Positions 24,900-33,725 of a stretch of 50,111 nt of DNA are shown here, piece after piece. Numbering within the stretch: the first letter of the stretch is position 1; the number at the start of each line of letters is the position of its first letter. The stretch lies in contig JAPSJC010000007.1 of assembly GCA_031178355.1 (NCBI GenBank), positions 24,195-74,305 on the forward strand. The letters run 5' to 3'. Position numbers and translations under genes: made by a program. The DNA comes from Ureibacillus sp. (GTDB lineage Bacteria; Bacillota; Bacilli; Bacillales_A; Planococcaceae). A model generated the notes under the pieces. That model was not told where the DNA came from. It did no database searches and saw only the letters and a list, made by a program, of their open reading frames with translations.

Positions 24900-26090
24900 A
24901 TGAACATTGTAGAAAGAAATGATCAGCGAAGGTTTTGGACATTAGTCATCATTGTGTCAATTTCAGGCTTTTCGCAAGGGATGTTATTACCCCTCATTTC
25001 GATAATTTTTGAAACGGATGGTATTTCTTCCATGTTAAATGGATTAAATGCAACCGGTTTATACATAGGTACTTTATTAATTTCTCCTTTTGTTGAACAA
25101 CCTCTAAGAAAATTTGGTTATAAACCAATTATTATCTTAGGAGGAGCAATTGTCTTTATTTCTTTATTAATGTTCCCATTATGGAAACATGTTATGTTTT
25201 GGTTTATTTTGCGGTTATTAATCGGGATTGGTGACCATTGTTTACATTACGCAACGCAAACTTGGTTAACTAGCACAGCCCCAGAAGGAAAACTAGGTAA
25301 GAGTATGGCGATATATGGATTGTCCTTTGGAGTTGGATTTGCTGTTGGACCATTGATGACTCCACTTGTTAGAGTTTCTGAATCGTTGCCTTTTATCGTT
25401 TCTTCGATTTTATGTTTAATAGCTTGGTCACTCGTATTTTTCATTCAAAATGAACGTCCTGAGGTACTAGCTGGAGATGCGAAAGAATCTAATAGCTTTA
25501 CAAGATATAAGCTATCCTTTAAATATGCATGGATTGCCTTTTTACCACCATTTGCTTATGGCGCATTGGAAACATCACTTAACGCGTTATTCCCTGTTTA
25601 TGCGCTCCGTATGGATTTTGACCTCACGATGGTGTCGATTATTTTATCAGCGTTTTCAATAGGTGGGATTATCACACAAGTACCACTTGGCTTGTTGGGG
25701 GACCGCATAGGAAGAAGAAATGTATTATTAATCTCCCTTTTTGTTGGAACAATTGGTTTTGGGATTGGGAGTTTTCTAGAGTTTTCCGAAATACTTGTCA
25801 CGGTTGTATTTTTCATTTGTGGTATGTTTTTAGGCTCAATCTTCTCTTTAGGAATAACGTATATGGCAGATTTAACACCAAAAGAGCTGCTTCCAACAGG
25901 AAATTTATTATGTGGTATTTTCTTTAGTCTTGGGAGTTTGATGGGGCCATTTATAGGTGGTTTGTATTTGCAAATCGTTAAAGGTGTTAGTTTCTTAGTT
26001 TTTATTACCATTATATTATTTATTATTTTTATCATGATACTTCTGTTTGGTAAACAAACGAGGACTATTATAAAAGGTAGTGAAGCTTAA
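24900..26090 (+). CDS. MFS transporter (YfkF-like)
   Basis: A 396-residue major facilitator with 12 predicted helices. The A-like loop between helices 8 and 9 reads PLGLLGDRIGRRN. The charge pattern LRKFGYKP, the RLLIGIGDHCLHYATQTWL segment and the PEGKLGKSMAIYG loop fit the drug/sugar efflux-type MFS branch. The frame is open from 24825, but ATG 24900 has GGAGGA eight bases upstream and gives a standard N-terminus. Context with yfkK, yfkI and yfkH suggests the yfkF orthologue; substrate unknown. The gene end forms its own terminator stem. Confidence 0.85.
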   Translation: MNIVERNDQRRFWTLVIIVSISGFSQGMLLPLISIIFETDGISSMLNGLNATGLYIGTLLISPFVEQPLRKFGYKPIIILGGAIVFISLLMFPLWKHVMFWFILRLLIGIGDHCLHYATQTWLTSTAPEGKLGKSMAIYGLSFGVGFAVGPLMTPLVRVSESLPFIVSSILCLIAWSLVFFIQNERPEVLAGDAKESNSFTRYKLSFKYAWIAFLPPFAYGALETSLNALFPVYALRMDFDLTMVSIILSAFSIGGIITQVPLGLLGDRIGRRNVLLISLFVGTIGFGIGSFLEFSEILVTVVFFICGMFLGSIFSLGITYMADLTPKELLPTGNLLCGIFFSLGSLMGPFIGGLYLQIVKGVSFLVFITIILFIIFIMILLFGKQTRTIIKGSEA

Positions 26091-26110
26091 TTTGCTTCCT
26101 ACCTTTTTTC
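26072..26110 (+). terminator. intrinsic terminator overlapping the MFS stop codon
   Basis: AAAGGTAG and GAAGC (26073-26086, one bulged base) pair with GCTTC and CTACCTTT (26094-26106), then T. The stop codon lies at the loop. Confidence 0.8.
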
Positions 26111-26390
26111 TATGGTTTTAATAAACGAATAACAACATTCTGCATCCTGATGCAGTTTATTAAAAAAGGTATGATGGGCCGATACTTAACATAAATTTTT
26201 AGAATATTCAAAAAGGGTGGAAACATATTTTATTACAATCCGATATTTTCAATTAAAACCTCTACTTTTCAATTTTATTATTAATAAAAACGAGTTATAA
26301 AAATCCATTATTAATAATGTATTTAAATATATAACAGTAACCGGTAACTAGGTAATAAATTGATGAAATCAATTTCAAAGGGGGAATTAA
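26111..26390 (+). other. intergenic region upstream of the symporter operon
   Basis: No gene is seen. CTGCATC CT GATGCAG (26140-26155) is a perfect hairpin or operator-like palindrome, extended by ATAAAC (26121-26126) and GTTTAT (26155-26160). It lies 230 bases before the symporter and may be an operator. The remainder is very AT-rich. GGGGGAA precedes the symporter ATG. Confidence 0.45.
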
Positions 26391-27851
26391 ATGTTAGCTA
26401 CTTGGACATGGGTTGTAACAATTGTTTTGAGCGTAATCTTCATCTTAATGTCATTAGCGTTTAGGAAAAAATCGAGTGAAAGCTTTATGCAGTTTGCAAT
26501 TGCAGGTGGAACACTGCCATTCTTTCTAATTTTATTTACGGATATAGCAACAATTATGGGTGTGGGGAACTTTATTGGTCACTCTTCAAAAGGTTTTGAA
26601 ACTGGTGTTGCAAATATCATCTTTATCATTGGTGAACAAGGTTCAAAGATAATCTTTGCCTTAGTTTTTGCCGGATTTGCAGCTAGATTTACTTATAAGA
26701 GTATTGGGGAATTAATTAATGATTTAGTTCTTAGAGATAAAATTGCTAGAGCACTGGTTGGAATACTCACTTCAGCCATTATGATTGCATGGATTGGTGG
26801 ACAGGCGAAAGGGATGGGAACGCTTTTTGGAACGTTTACTAACACGGACCCATTACCGTTAATATTCTTCTTTTCAGCAGTTTTTATTATTTATACAATG
26901 ATCGGTGGAATGTATTCCGTTGTCTGGACTGATTTAATTCAGGGTGCTCTATTAACAGGGCTTGCAATTTGGTTTTATATTTCGGTTTTCGCAAAGATTG
27001 ATTTTAGTTATACAAAACTTACAGAAGTATTAGTGGAAGCGGGAGCCGGCGATTTAGTGACTTTAAATATTTCGTTTGTAGAGATTCTAACATTATTTGT
27101 TACAGGCTGTTTTGGGATCTTAGCAGCACAAGTTTATTGGCAACGTTGTTTTGCTGCAAACAACCCGAAAGCTGCGAGTAGAGCAATGTTCTATAGTGGA
27201 TTTTTCGCTATAGGTTTTACGGCTTTAGCTTCAATTACAGGAATGCTTGTTAAAGCTATGAATCCAACATTAGAGTCTGGAAATGCGATTTCCTGGTTAA
27301 TTATGAATGAGATGTCCCAGTTTGCTGCTTTATTGTTCTTTATTTTAATTTTCCTAGCGGCTATTTCCAGTGCTTCCTCGCTATTACATTCAGCAGCAGT
27401 TGTAATTGTTAACGATTTAATTCTTCCGTTTAAACCAAAAATGAAGGATACATCTTTAGTTTCGTGGTCTAAAATACTTGTAGTTTTTGTAGGGATTTTC
27501 TCTATTACAGGGGCAGTCTACTCTGACTCAATCATTAGTTTATTCTCCTTTGCTTATACGATGGCAGGTGGGGGAGTAGTACCGGTTCTTATAGTTGGTT
27601 TAGTCTGGAAGAGACGAAAAGCTGAGCGATTTGAAATGGGGTATCAAAATAGTAGAGTCTCAGTTTGGGGAGGAAGGGTTGGATTGGTATCAGGAGCAAT
27701 TATATCTGTAGCATTCGGAATTTTATTGGGAGTGCTAGTATCGGCTGTTTTAACGGTTATCGTGTCCTTGTTATTGCCAAACAAAAAAGACCCAAATGAA
27801 GAAGTTATTATTCAAGAAGATAACATTGTTAATGAAACTGTGAAAGCTTAA
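26391..27851 (+). CDS. sodium:solute symporter family transporter
   Basis: SSS-family (SLC5-like) sodium-coupled transporter, 486 residues with about 13 helices. Landmarks are FAIAGGTLPFFLILFTDIAT in the early helices, the conserved IGGMYSVVWTDLIQG block near 170, and FLAAISSASSLLHSAAVVIVNDL. SSS members carry proline, pantothenate, sialic acid, choline and others; the substrate cannot be read off. It is the first gene of a five-gene unit with an FAD/[2Fe-2S] dehydrogenase. It therefore probably imports that enzyme's substrate, most likely an imino or amino acid such as proline, hydroxyproline or an N-methylated or opine-like compound. Confidence 0.87.
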   Translation: MLATWTWVVTIVLSVIFILMSLAFRKKSSESFMQFAIAGGTLPFFLILFTDIATIMGVGNFIGHSSKGFETGVANIIFIIGEQGSKIIFALVFAGFAARFTYKSIGELINDLVLRDKIARALVGILTSAIMIAWIGGQAKGMGTLFGTFTNTDPLPLIFFFSAVFIIYTMIGGMYSVVWTDLIQGALLTGLAIWFYISVFAKIDFSYTKLTEVLVEAGAGDLVTLNISFVEILTLFVTGCFGILAAQVYWQRCFAANNPKAASRAMFYSGFFAIGFTALASITGMLVKAMNPTLESGNAISWLIMNEMSQFAALLFFILIFLAAISSASSLLHSAAVVIVNDLILPFKPKMKDTSLVSWSKILVVFVGIFSITGAVYSDSIISLFSFAYTMAGGGVVPVLIVGLVWKRRKAERFEMGYQNSRVSVWGGRVGLVSGAIISVAFGILLGVLVSAVLTVIVSLLLPNKKDPNEEVIIQEDNIVNETVKA

Positions 27852-27918
27852 TGTCAGAACAATAAAATTGAACTTCTAATAGTAGTCCAAATGCTACAAA
27901 TCTACAGGAGGCTGTACG

Positions 27919-29070
27919 ATGAAACAAAAAGTAATCGTTATAGGTGGAGGGATAATAGGAACTTCAGTTGCATATTACCTATCAAAAAAAGATGTAGAAG
28001 TTACATTGTTTGAGGCAAAAGATATTGCAGCAGGTACTACTAGTTCCTGTGATCGGGCCATTATGCTTCAGTCAAAAAAACCTGGACCAACTTTAGAGCT
28101 TGCATTACAAAGTGCAAAAATGTACACAACATTAGAATTGGAGCTAGAAGCAGATTTAGAGTATCAAAAAGGTGGCGGAATGATACTCATAGAAAATGAA
28201 CATGAACTAAACGTCATGACAGAAATGGTAAAGCAACAAAATCAAGCTGGATTAAATGTTTCTATTATTAATGGTGGTCATGCAAGAGAAATAAATCCAT
28301 TACTATCTAAAAACATTATTGCTTCAACTTGGTGGTCCGAAGATGCGGAAATAAATCCAATGAGTACAGCTTTTGCTTTTGTCAAAGCCGCCCAAAGAAG
28401 GAATGCAAAGATTAAATTAAATGATGAAGTTCAAGCTTTACTAATTGAAAAAAATCGTGTTGTCGGCATAAAAGCTAATAAGGAAAACTATTATGCAGAT
28501 AACATTGTTGTATGTACGGGTGTGTGGACAAAAAAAGTTCTTGAAACAATAGAAATCGATGTACCCATTATTCCGAGAAAAGGGGAAATTCTTGTAACAG
28601 AAAGGCTTCCTAGAGTGCTAGATTGCAATATTTTAAGTGGTTCCTATATTGCGGCAAAATTACAAAAAGGCAATGATAACCCTTATGGAATTGGATTAGC
28701 AATTGGGCAAACAAAAAGTGGGTCTTTACTAATAGGTGGGTCGAGGGAATTCGTAGGCTTTGATCATTCTACTAATAGTAAAGTGATTAGAGAAATTGCA
28801 AAGAGAGCAATTCAAGTTTTCCCATTCTTGAAACATGTTCATTTAATTCGAACTTTTTCTGGGTTTAGACCGTTTACTCCAGATAATTTACCGATTTTAA
28901 GTGAAGTTCCCGAAGTTGCAGGGTTATTTATAGCAGCAGGTCATGAAGGTGACGGTATAGCATTAGCACCTATAACAGGTAAACTAATGGCAGAAATGAT
29001 TTGTGAGCAAAAGACAGATTTCGAAATGAAACCCTTTAGTATTGAAAGATTTACAAAAAATAATTGTTGA
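27919..29070 (+). CDS. FAD-dependent amino/imino acid dehydrogenase, DadA-type subunit
   Basis: A 383-residue flavoprotein of the DAO/glycine oxidase fold. The dinucleotide motif GGGIIG lies at residues 9-14, followed by the E-containing end of the second strand (FEA). FSGFRPFTPDNLPILSEVPEVAG and AAGHEGDGIALAPITGKLMAE close the domain. In dye-linked proline and hydroxyproline dehydrogenases, octopine oxidase and HcnABC this subunit holds the catalytic FAD and substrate site. GGAGG precedes the ATG. The operon downstream supplies the electron-transfer subunits. Stand-alone glycine or sarcosine oxidase is the alternative, but the neighbours argue against it. Confidence 0.87.
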   Translation: MKQKVIVIGGGIIGTSVAYYLSKKDVEVTLFEAKDIAAGTTSSCDRAIMLQSKKPGPTLELALQSAKMYTTLELELEADLEYQKGGGMILIENEHELNVMTEMVKQQNQAGLNVSIINGGHAREINPLLSKNIIASTWWSEDAEINPMSTAFAFVKAAQRRNAKIKLNDEVQALLIEKNRVVGIKANKENYYADNIVVCTGVWTKKVLETIEIDVPIIPRKGEILVTERLPRVLDCNILSGSYIAAKLQKGNDNPYGIGLAIGQTKSGSLLIGGSREFVGFDHSTNSKVIREIAKRAIQVFPFLKHVHLIRTFSGFRPFTPDNLPILSEVPEVAGLFIAAGHEGDGIALAPITGKLMAEMICEQKTDFEMKPFSIERFTKNNC

Positions 29071-29104
29071 AATGCTTCGTATTAAGTTGTTAAGGAGTAT
29101 ATAG

Positions 29105-29428
29105 ATGAAACCAGTAAATCTGACAAATCAAGTTGAAGTTGAACAATTAAAAAAAGTCAGCTTTATATTTAATGGAAAATGTCTTACCGGATATAAAGGG
29201 CAACCCATTGCTGCAGCTTTATTTGCTAATGGAATCCGTACGATTCGTTACTGTGAGGTAACCGGTGAACCAAGAGGTATCTTTTGTGGAATTGGCCATT
29301 GCTTTGAGTGTAGAGCTACTGTGAATGGAATTCCGAGTAAACGAACGTGTTTAACTTTACTGGAAGAAGGTATGATTGTTTCAAGTGACAAAAAGATTGG
29401 CTCTGGAGCTGATTTCTATGAAAGTTGA
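29105..29428 (+). CDS. small [2Fe-2S] subunit of the dehydrogenase (HcnA-like)
   Basis: A 107-residue protein with a plant-type ferredoxin cluster motif: C61, C66, C69 and C82 in FCGIGHCFECR and RTC. It is preceded by the beta-strand segment ISFxFNGKxxxxxxGxxIAAAL-like typical of HcnA, LhpF and the N-terminal part of sarcosine oxidase alpha. It should pass electrons between the two flavin subunits. AAGGAG lies nine bases before the ATG. It overlaps the next gene by 11 bases. Confidence 0.88.
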   Translation: MKPVNLTNQVEVEQLKKVSFIFNGKCLTGYKGQPIAAALFANGIRTIRYCEVTGEPRGIFCGIGHCFECRATVNGIPSKRTCLTLLEEGMIVSSDKKIGSGADFYES

Positions 29429-30647
29429 TGTAGTAATAATAGGAGCAGGGCCAGCGGGAATTGTTTCATCTATTGAATTAGCAAAACGTGGACTTAAAAC
29501 TGTAGTTATAGATGAATATTTTAAACCTGGTGGACGGCTGTTGGGGCAACTATATGAAGATCCTAATCTACCAAAAGAAAATAGACAATGGAATGGGAAG
29601 GTAATAGCCTCTCAATTAATTGATGAAGCTGTTGCACTTGGTGTAACGTTCATTTGTCAAACTACGGTCTGGAAGATTGAAGAGAGCTTTATCGTGTATA
29701 TTACAGACAAAGATATTAAGGAAATTCATGCTAAATCAATCATTCTAGCGACAGGAGCACTAGAAAAGGCTTTACCAGTTCCGGGTTGGACTAAAGTAGG
29801 TGTAATCAGTGTTGGAGCTGCACAGACTTTTACAAACCTACACAATGTAAAAGTTGGAGAAAGAATTTTGTTTGTTGGGATTGACCCACTCTCCATATCG
29901 GTTGCTATTGAAATGAAAAATTCGGGAATTGATGTACTAGGAATGGTTCTTCCTACTCCATCTACTTTAAGCGGTTTTAAAAGTGATCCTAAAACAATAT
30001 TAGAATCATTAGCCTTAGTCTCTAATTTAGCACCAAATAAACTATTTCGATTTTTTGGGAAATTTGTAAAAGGCAAAATTTCAAGCATTACTCTAAGTAT
30101 ATTAAAATATAATCTAATAAAAATAAACGGAATACCAATCTTCCTTAGAAAAGCTGTTACTGAAATAAATGGAGTACATGAAGTTGAGAGTGTAACCATA
30201 AGAGAACTTTCAACTAAAGGTGAAATAATGCAAGGTAAAGTCGAAACATTGGTAGTTGATACTGTTTGTATATCGGGAGGATTATTACCATTAGTAGATA
30301 GTACTCAATTAGTTAATTGCAAATTAGTGGACATTCCTGAAATTGGTGGTATTGTGCCGCTGCATAACAAATATTTAAAAACGACGGTTAATGGAGTATA
30401 TGTAGCTGGGAATATTACAGGGATAGAAGGAGCAAAGGTTGCAATGGCTCAAGGTAAACTAGCTGCTCTAAGTTTGTTAAATGATTTACAACTTGTAGAG
30501 CAAGCTGAATTACTAGAAGCCTATGATCTTGTTGAGGAAGCACGAAAAGCTTCACCCATCCTTTTTCAGCCGGATATCCGAAAAGGGAGAAATATAATGC
30601 AGGAAAAATGGGAAGAGTATTGTGCGTCTGGGAGCGTGGTTAGTTGA
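29418..30647 (+). CDS. NAD(P)/FAD-type oxidoreductase subunit (HcnB/LhpE-like)
   Basis: A 409-residue pyridine-nucleotide-disulphide oxidoreductase-like flavoprotein. GAGPAG is at 9-14, the second-strand end VIDEYFKPGGRL follows, LATGALEKALPVPGWT marks the FAD domain, and GVYVAGNITGIEGAKVAMAQGKLAA closes it. It matches the alpha subunit of heteromeric proline or hydroxyproline dehydrogenases and HcnB. Such proteins usually end with a BFD-type [2Fe-2S] segment; here the chain stops before it and that domain is the separate next gene. ATG 29418 is chosen over an upstream in-frame start because GGAG lies before it and the protein then begins at the FAD strand. Confidence 0.87.
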   Translation: MKVDVVIIGAGPAGIVSSIELAKRGLKTVVIDEYFKPGGRLLGQLYEDPNLPKENRQWNGKVIASQLIDEAVALGVTFICQTTVWKIEESFIVYITDKDIKEIHAKSIILATGALEKALPVPGWTKVGVISVGAAQTFTNLHNVKVGERILFVGIDPLSISVAIEMKNSGIDVLGMVLPTPSTLSGFKSDPKTILESLALVSNLAPNKLFRFFGKFVKGKISSITLSILKYNLIKINGIPIFLRKAVTEINGVHEVESVTIRELSTKGEIMQGKVETLVVDTVCISGGLLPLVDSTQLVNCKLVDIPEIGGIVPLHNKYLKTTVNGVYVAGNITGIEGAKVAMAQGKLAALSLLNDLQLVEQAELLEAYDLVEEARKASPILFQPDIRKGRNIMQEKWEEYCASGSVVS

Positions 30648-30892
30648 ATAAAGTCATCGTTTGCCGCTGTGAAGGTGTTTACTTTGATGAGATAGTTAAT
30701 GCAATTAATGATGGAGCTACCTCAGTACAAGGTATTAAAAGGAGATGTCGTGTAGGAATGGGGTATTGTCAGGGTCGAACGTGCCAACCTGTGATTAGAG
30801 ATCTCTTAATCAGTATGGTAGGTTCAAATTCAATTGAGCAAATCCAAAGAACACAATCTCCGATTCGGCCGGTGCTTCTAAGGGATCTTTAG
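30644..30892 (+). CDS. BFD-like [2Fe-2S] protein, fourth dehydrogenase subunit
   Basis: An 82-residue protein with the BFD-type cluster pattern: C7 and C9 in VCRCEGV, then C35, C42 and C47 in RRCRVGMGYCQGRTCQP. In HcnB-type proteins this domain is the C-terminal end of the FAD subunit. Here it is encoded separately, and the TTG start overlaps the previous stop codon (30644-30647), consistent with a split of one ancestral gene or an original four-subunit form like archaeal proline dehydrogenase. The tail after residue 55 is unconserved. A terminator follows at 30915. Confidence 0.85.
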   Translation: MNKVIVCRCEGVYFDEIVNAINDGATSVQGIKRRCRVGMGYCQGRTCQPVIRDLLISMVGSNSIEQIQRTQSPIRPVLLRDL

Positions 30893-30914
30893 TAATGTGT
30901 TGTTCAATACAAAT

Positions 30915-30948
30915 AAAGCGCCCTTATCTTAAAATAAGGACGCTTTTT
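30915..30948. terminator. terminator between the dehydrogenase operon and nspC
   Basis: AAAGCGCCCTTAT (30915-30927) pairs with ATAAGGACGCTTT (30934-30946) with one mismatch, then T. It lies between convergent units. Confidence 0.85.
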
Positions 30949-30956
30949 CATACAAT

Positions 30957-32096
30957 TTATGACAATCTGTTTCTATAATCTTCGTAGCCGAAACGTCGAA
31001 TGACTTTTACGCCCTCTTCTTCGTTAAACAAACAGATGCTTGGTAAGTTAACGCCATTAAACATATGGTTTTTAACCATTGTGTAGTGCGCCATGTCTGT
31101 GAACACTACTTTGTCACCTGCTTTTAATGGCTCATCGAATGAGTAATCGCCAATTACGTCTCCAGCAAGACACGTCATACCACCTAAACGGTATGTATGT
31201 GCTTTATCATTTGGTGTACTTGCATCAATGATTTGCGGGCGGTAAGGCATTTCAAGAACGTCTGGCATATGGCATGTTGCAGAACTATCTAGAATAGCAA
31301 TATCCATTCCATTTTTAACGACATCTAGAACTGTTGTCACTAGGTAACCTGTATTTAAAGCGATTGCTTCACCTGGTTCTAAAATGACATGTACATTATA
31401 TTTTTCTTTAATATAGTTGATTAAGTTTACTAACTTATCTACATCGTAATCCGGACGAGTAATATGATGACCGCCACCAAAGTTAACCCATTTCATTTGA
31501 TGTAAGTAAGGACCGTATTTTTCTTCGAAATGAGGAAGAATACGCTCTAGAACATCAGAGTTTTGCTCACACATCGCATGGAAGTGTATTCCCTCAACAC
31601 CGTCTAACTCATCTGGACGGAATTGTTCGAATGGAATTCCTAAGCGTGAATTTAATGCACAAGGGTCATATAACTCTGTTTCTACTTCTGAATAACCAGG
31701 ATTTACACGTAAACCAATTGAAACGTGTTTATCTAAGCTTTGAACTTTTTCTTTGTATTTGTTTAATTGATCAAATGAGTTAAATACAATGTGATCAACA
31801 TATTTCAAATACTCATCAATTTCATGATCTGCATATGCAGGAGCATAAGCATGTACTTCTTTACCGAACTCTTCGTACCCTAATCGTGCTTCAAATAGAG
31901 AACTTGAAGTAATACCTTTTAAATATTGGTTTACCATTGGAAACGTTGAAAACATGGAAAACCCTTTTAATGCTAATAAGATATCGCAACCAGTTCGGTC
32001 TTGCACCGACTTTAAAATCTCTAAATTACGTTTAAGCAAGCGTTCGTCTACTATATAACTTGGAGACGGTGCTTGGTTCCAATCAATTTGTTTCAT
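30957..32096 (-). CDS. nspC: carboxynorspermidine/carboxyspermidine decarboxylase
   Basis: PLP-dependent decarboxylase of the alanine-racemase fold, 379 residues. It removes the carboxyl group from carboxy(nor)spermidine to give (nor)spermidine. The PLP lysine is K44 in LLALKGFSMFS. GIHFHAMCEQNSD, VNFGGGHHITRPDYD and ILEPGEAIA carry phosphate and substrate contacts, and LAGDVIGDYSFD contains a dimer-interface aspartate. The ATG abuts the stop codon of the upstream synthase gene, with AGAGG as ribosome site, so the two form an operon. The pathway replaces SpeD/SpeE used by B. subtilis. In Firmicutes the product is probably spermidine. Confidence 0.92.
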   Translation of the reverse strand: MKQIDWNQAPSPSYIVDERLLKRNLEILKSVQDRTGCDILLALKGFSMFSTFPMVNQYLKGITSSSLFEARLGYEEFGKEVHAYAPAYADHEIDEYLKYVDHIVFNSFDQLNKYKEKVQSLDKHVSIGLRVNPGYSEVETELYDPCALNSRLGIPFEQFRPDELDGVEGIHFHAMCEQNSDVLERILPHFEEKYGPYLHQMKWVNFGGGHHITRPDYDVDKLVNLINYIKEKYNVHVILEPGEAIALNTGYLVTTVLDVVKNGMDIAILDSSATCHMPDVLEMPYRPQIIDASTPNDKAHTYRLGGMTCLAGDVIGDYSFDEPLKAGDKVVFTDMAHYTMVKNHMFNGVNLPSICLFNEEEGVKVIRRFGYEDYRNRLS

Positions 32097-33323
32097 TTAT
32101 TTAGCCTCTTCTTTTTCAAGTTCAAGGTCTATTAATTCGGGATTAAAGCTTTCCTGCCATGGAAGACCCCATTTATTTAATGCTTCCATGAATGGATCTG
32201 GATCGAATTCTTCTACGTTGTATACACCTGGTTTTTGCCATGTGCCGTTCATTACAAGCATTGCACCAATCATTGCTGGTACCCCTGTTGTATATGAAAT
32301 TGCTTGTGAACCAACTTCTCGGTAACATTCTTCATGGTCACAAACGTTATATACGTAGTAAGTTTTTTCTTCGCCATCTTTAATACCACGAGCAATAATA
32401 CCTATATTTGTTTTCCCTTTTGTACGTGGCCCAAGAGATGCTGGATCTGGTAACACAGCTTTTAAGAATTGCAATGGTTGAATCATTTTACCTTCAAATT
32501 CAATTGGTTCAATTGATGTCATACCAACATTTTCTAAAACATTTAAGTGAGTGATATATTTTTGTGAGAATGTCATCCAGAAACGAATTTGTTTAATCCC
32601 TGTGATGTTTTTTGCTAATGATTCTAGTTCTTCATGGTATAGAAGATACATATCCTTAGGTCCGATTTCTGGGAAGTTATATACTTCTTTATATTCTAAT
32701 GGTTCTGTCTCTACCCATTTGCCTTCTTTCCAGTAACGGCCATTCGCTGTAATTTCGCGAATATTAATTTCTGGATTAAAGTTTGTAGCGAAAGGATAAC
32801 CATGGTCACCGGCATTTGCATCTAAAATATCGATATAGTGAATTTCATCGAAGTAATGTTTTAGTGCATATGCGCTGAATACTCCTGTTACACCTGGGTC
32901 AAATCCGCTACCAAGTAGTGCAGTAAGACCTGCTTTTTCGAATTTCTCTTTATATGCCCATTGCCATTTATATTCAAATTTAGCTGTTTCAGGTGGTTCG
33001 TAGTTTGCTGTATCTACATAATGAACACCCGTTTCTAAACATGCATCCATAATTGTTAAGTCTTGATATGGTAAAGCTACGTTAATTACCACATCTGGTT
33101 TAAATCCATTGATTAATTCAACAAGTTCGTCCACATTATCCGCATCTACTTGAGCAGTATGGATAATTGTTTTACCGCCGTCTAATTTTTCTTTTAAAGC
33201 GTCACATTTTGACTTCGTTCGACTAGCGATCATGATCTCCTCGAACACTTCTGAATTTTGTACACATTTGTGTACTACCACACTAGCTACACCGCCAGCA
33301 CCAATAATCAATGCTTTACCCAA
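32097..33323 (-). CDS. carboxynorspermidine/carboxyspermidine synthase (saccharopine dehydrogenase-like)
   Basis: NADPH-dependent enzyme of 408 residues that condenses aspartate semialdehyde with putrescine (or diaminopropane) to carboxyspermidine. The Rossmann motif GAGGVASVV is at 8-16; DVVINVALPYQDL, TANYEPPE and LLGSGFDPGVTGVF are typical of the LYS9-like family used in this route. Pairing with the decarboxylase distinguishes it from true saccharopine dehydrogenases. The start is TTG at 33323, with AAGGAGG (minus strand, 33334-33340) ten bases upstream. The region 33324-33725 upstream is an AT-rich divergent promoter area. Confidence 0.9.
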   Translation of the reverse strand: MGKALIIGAGGVASVVVHKCVQNSEVFEEIMIASRTKSKCDALKEKLDGGKTIIHTAQVDADNVDELVELINGFKPDVVINVALPYQDLTIMDACLETGVHYVDTANYEPPETAKFEYKWQWAYKEKFEKAGLTALLGSGFDPGVTGVFSAYALKHYFDEIHYIDILDANAGDHGYPFATNFNPEINIREITANGRYWKEGKWVETEPLEYKEVYNFPEIGPKDMYLLYHEELESLAKNITGIKQIRFWMTFSQKYITHLNVLENVGMTSIEPIEFEGKMIQPLQFLKAVLPDPASLGPRTKGKTNIGIIARGIKDGEEKTYYVYNVCDHEECYREVGSQAISYTTGVPAMIGAMLVMNGTWQKPGVYNVEEFDPDPFMEALNKWGLPWQESFNPELIDLELEKEEAK

Positions 33324-33619
33324 TTCCTTATGACCTCCTTAGATAAAAAAACATATTTAATGCAACTTGAAAGTTTTGCACAATAAAACAGATTATACAG
33401 AATAATTTTTTTCGTATCAATTACTTTTCTTCAAAATATTACATGAAATATAGAAGATTTTCTATTAATAGTTCATTTTCTATTATCTCTGTTAACATAT
33501 AGATTAATCAAATAAATTGAATTTATATTTAATTGTTCTATTGTATTAGCCATCTTTCGTATTAGATTAGGTATAATTATGGAAAATGGGTTTTTATTAC
33601 GTTAATTTAAAGATGAAGG

Positions 33620-33651
33620 TACTTCCTTAAAGTCAGGGAAGTATTTTTTTG
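33620..33651 (+). terminator. orphan terminator in the 33324-33725 gap
   Basis: TACTTCC (33620-33626) pairs with GGAAGTA (33637-33643), then seven T. A TATAAT lies at 33572-33577 upstream and an 8-codon frame starts at 33579; no real gene precedes the hairpin. It may end a very short transcript or insulate the downstream operon. Confidence 0.6.
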
Positions 33652-33662
33652 TGAATTTAACT

Positions 33663-33710
33663 TTGTTCTATGAAAACTAGAACAAGGCTGTTATAATAAT
33701 TATAGAACAG
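33663..33710 (+). promoter_or_regulatory. promoter/operator of the GntR cassette
   Basis: TTGTTCTA (33663-33670) and TAGAACAA (33678-33685) form a perfect 8-base inverted repeat with a 7-base spacer. TATAAT (33692-33697) is a likely minus-10. A further half-site TAGAACAG (33703-33710) lies just downstream. The arrangement suggests autoregulation by the adjacent GntR-type protein. GGAGG follows before the ATG. Confidence 0.65.
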
Positions 33711-33725
33711 ATTGGAGGATTTTAA

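Noticed and set aside
25598-26035. Minus-strand 145-codon frame within the MFS gene
   Set aside because: Shadow of the membrane protein frame: hydrophobic codons read antisense give long open frames without signals.
29726-30199. Minus-strand 157-codon frame within the HcnB-like gene
   Set aside because: Antisense shadow; no ribosome site and it overlaps a well-supported gene entirely.
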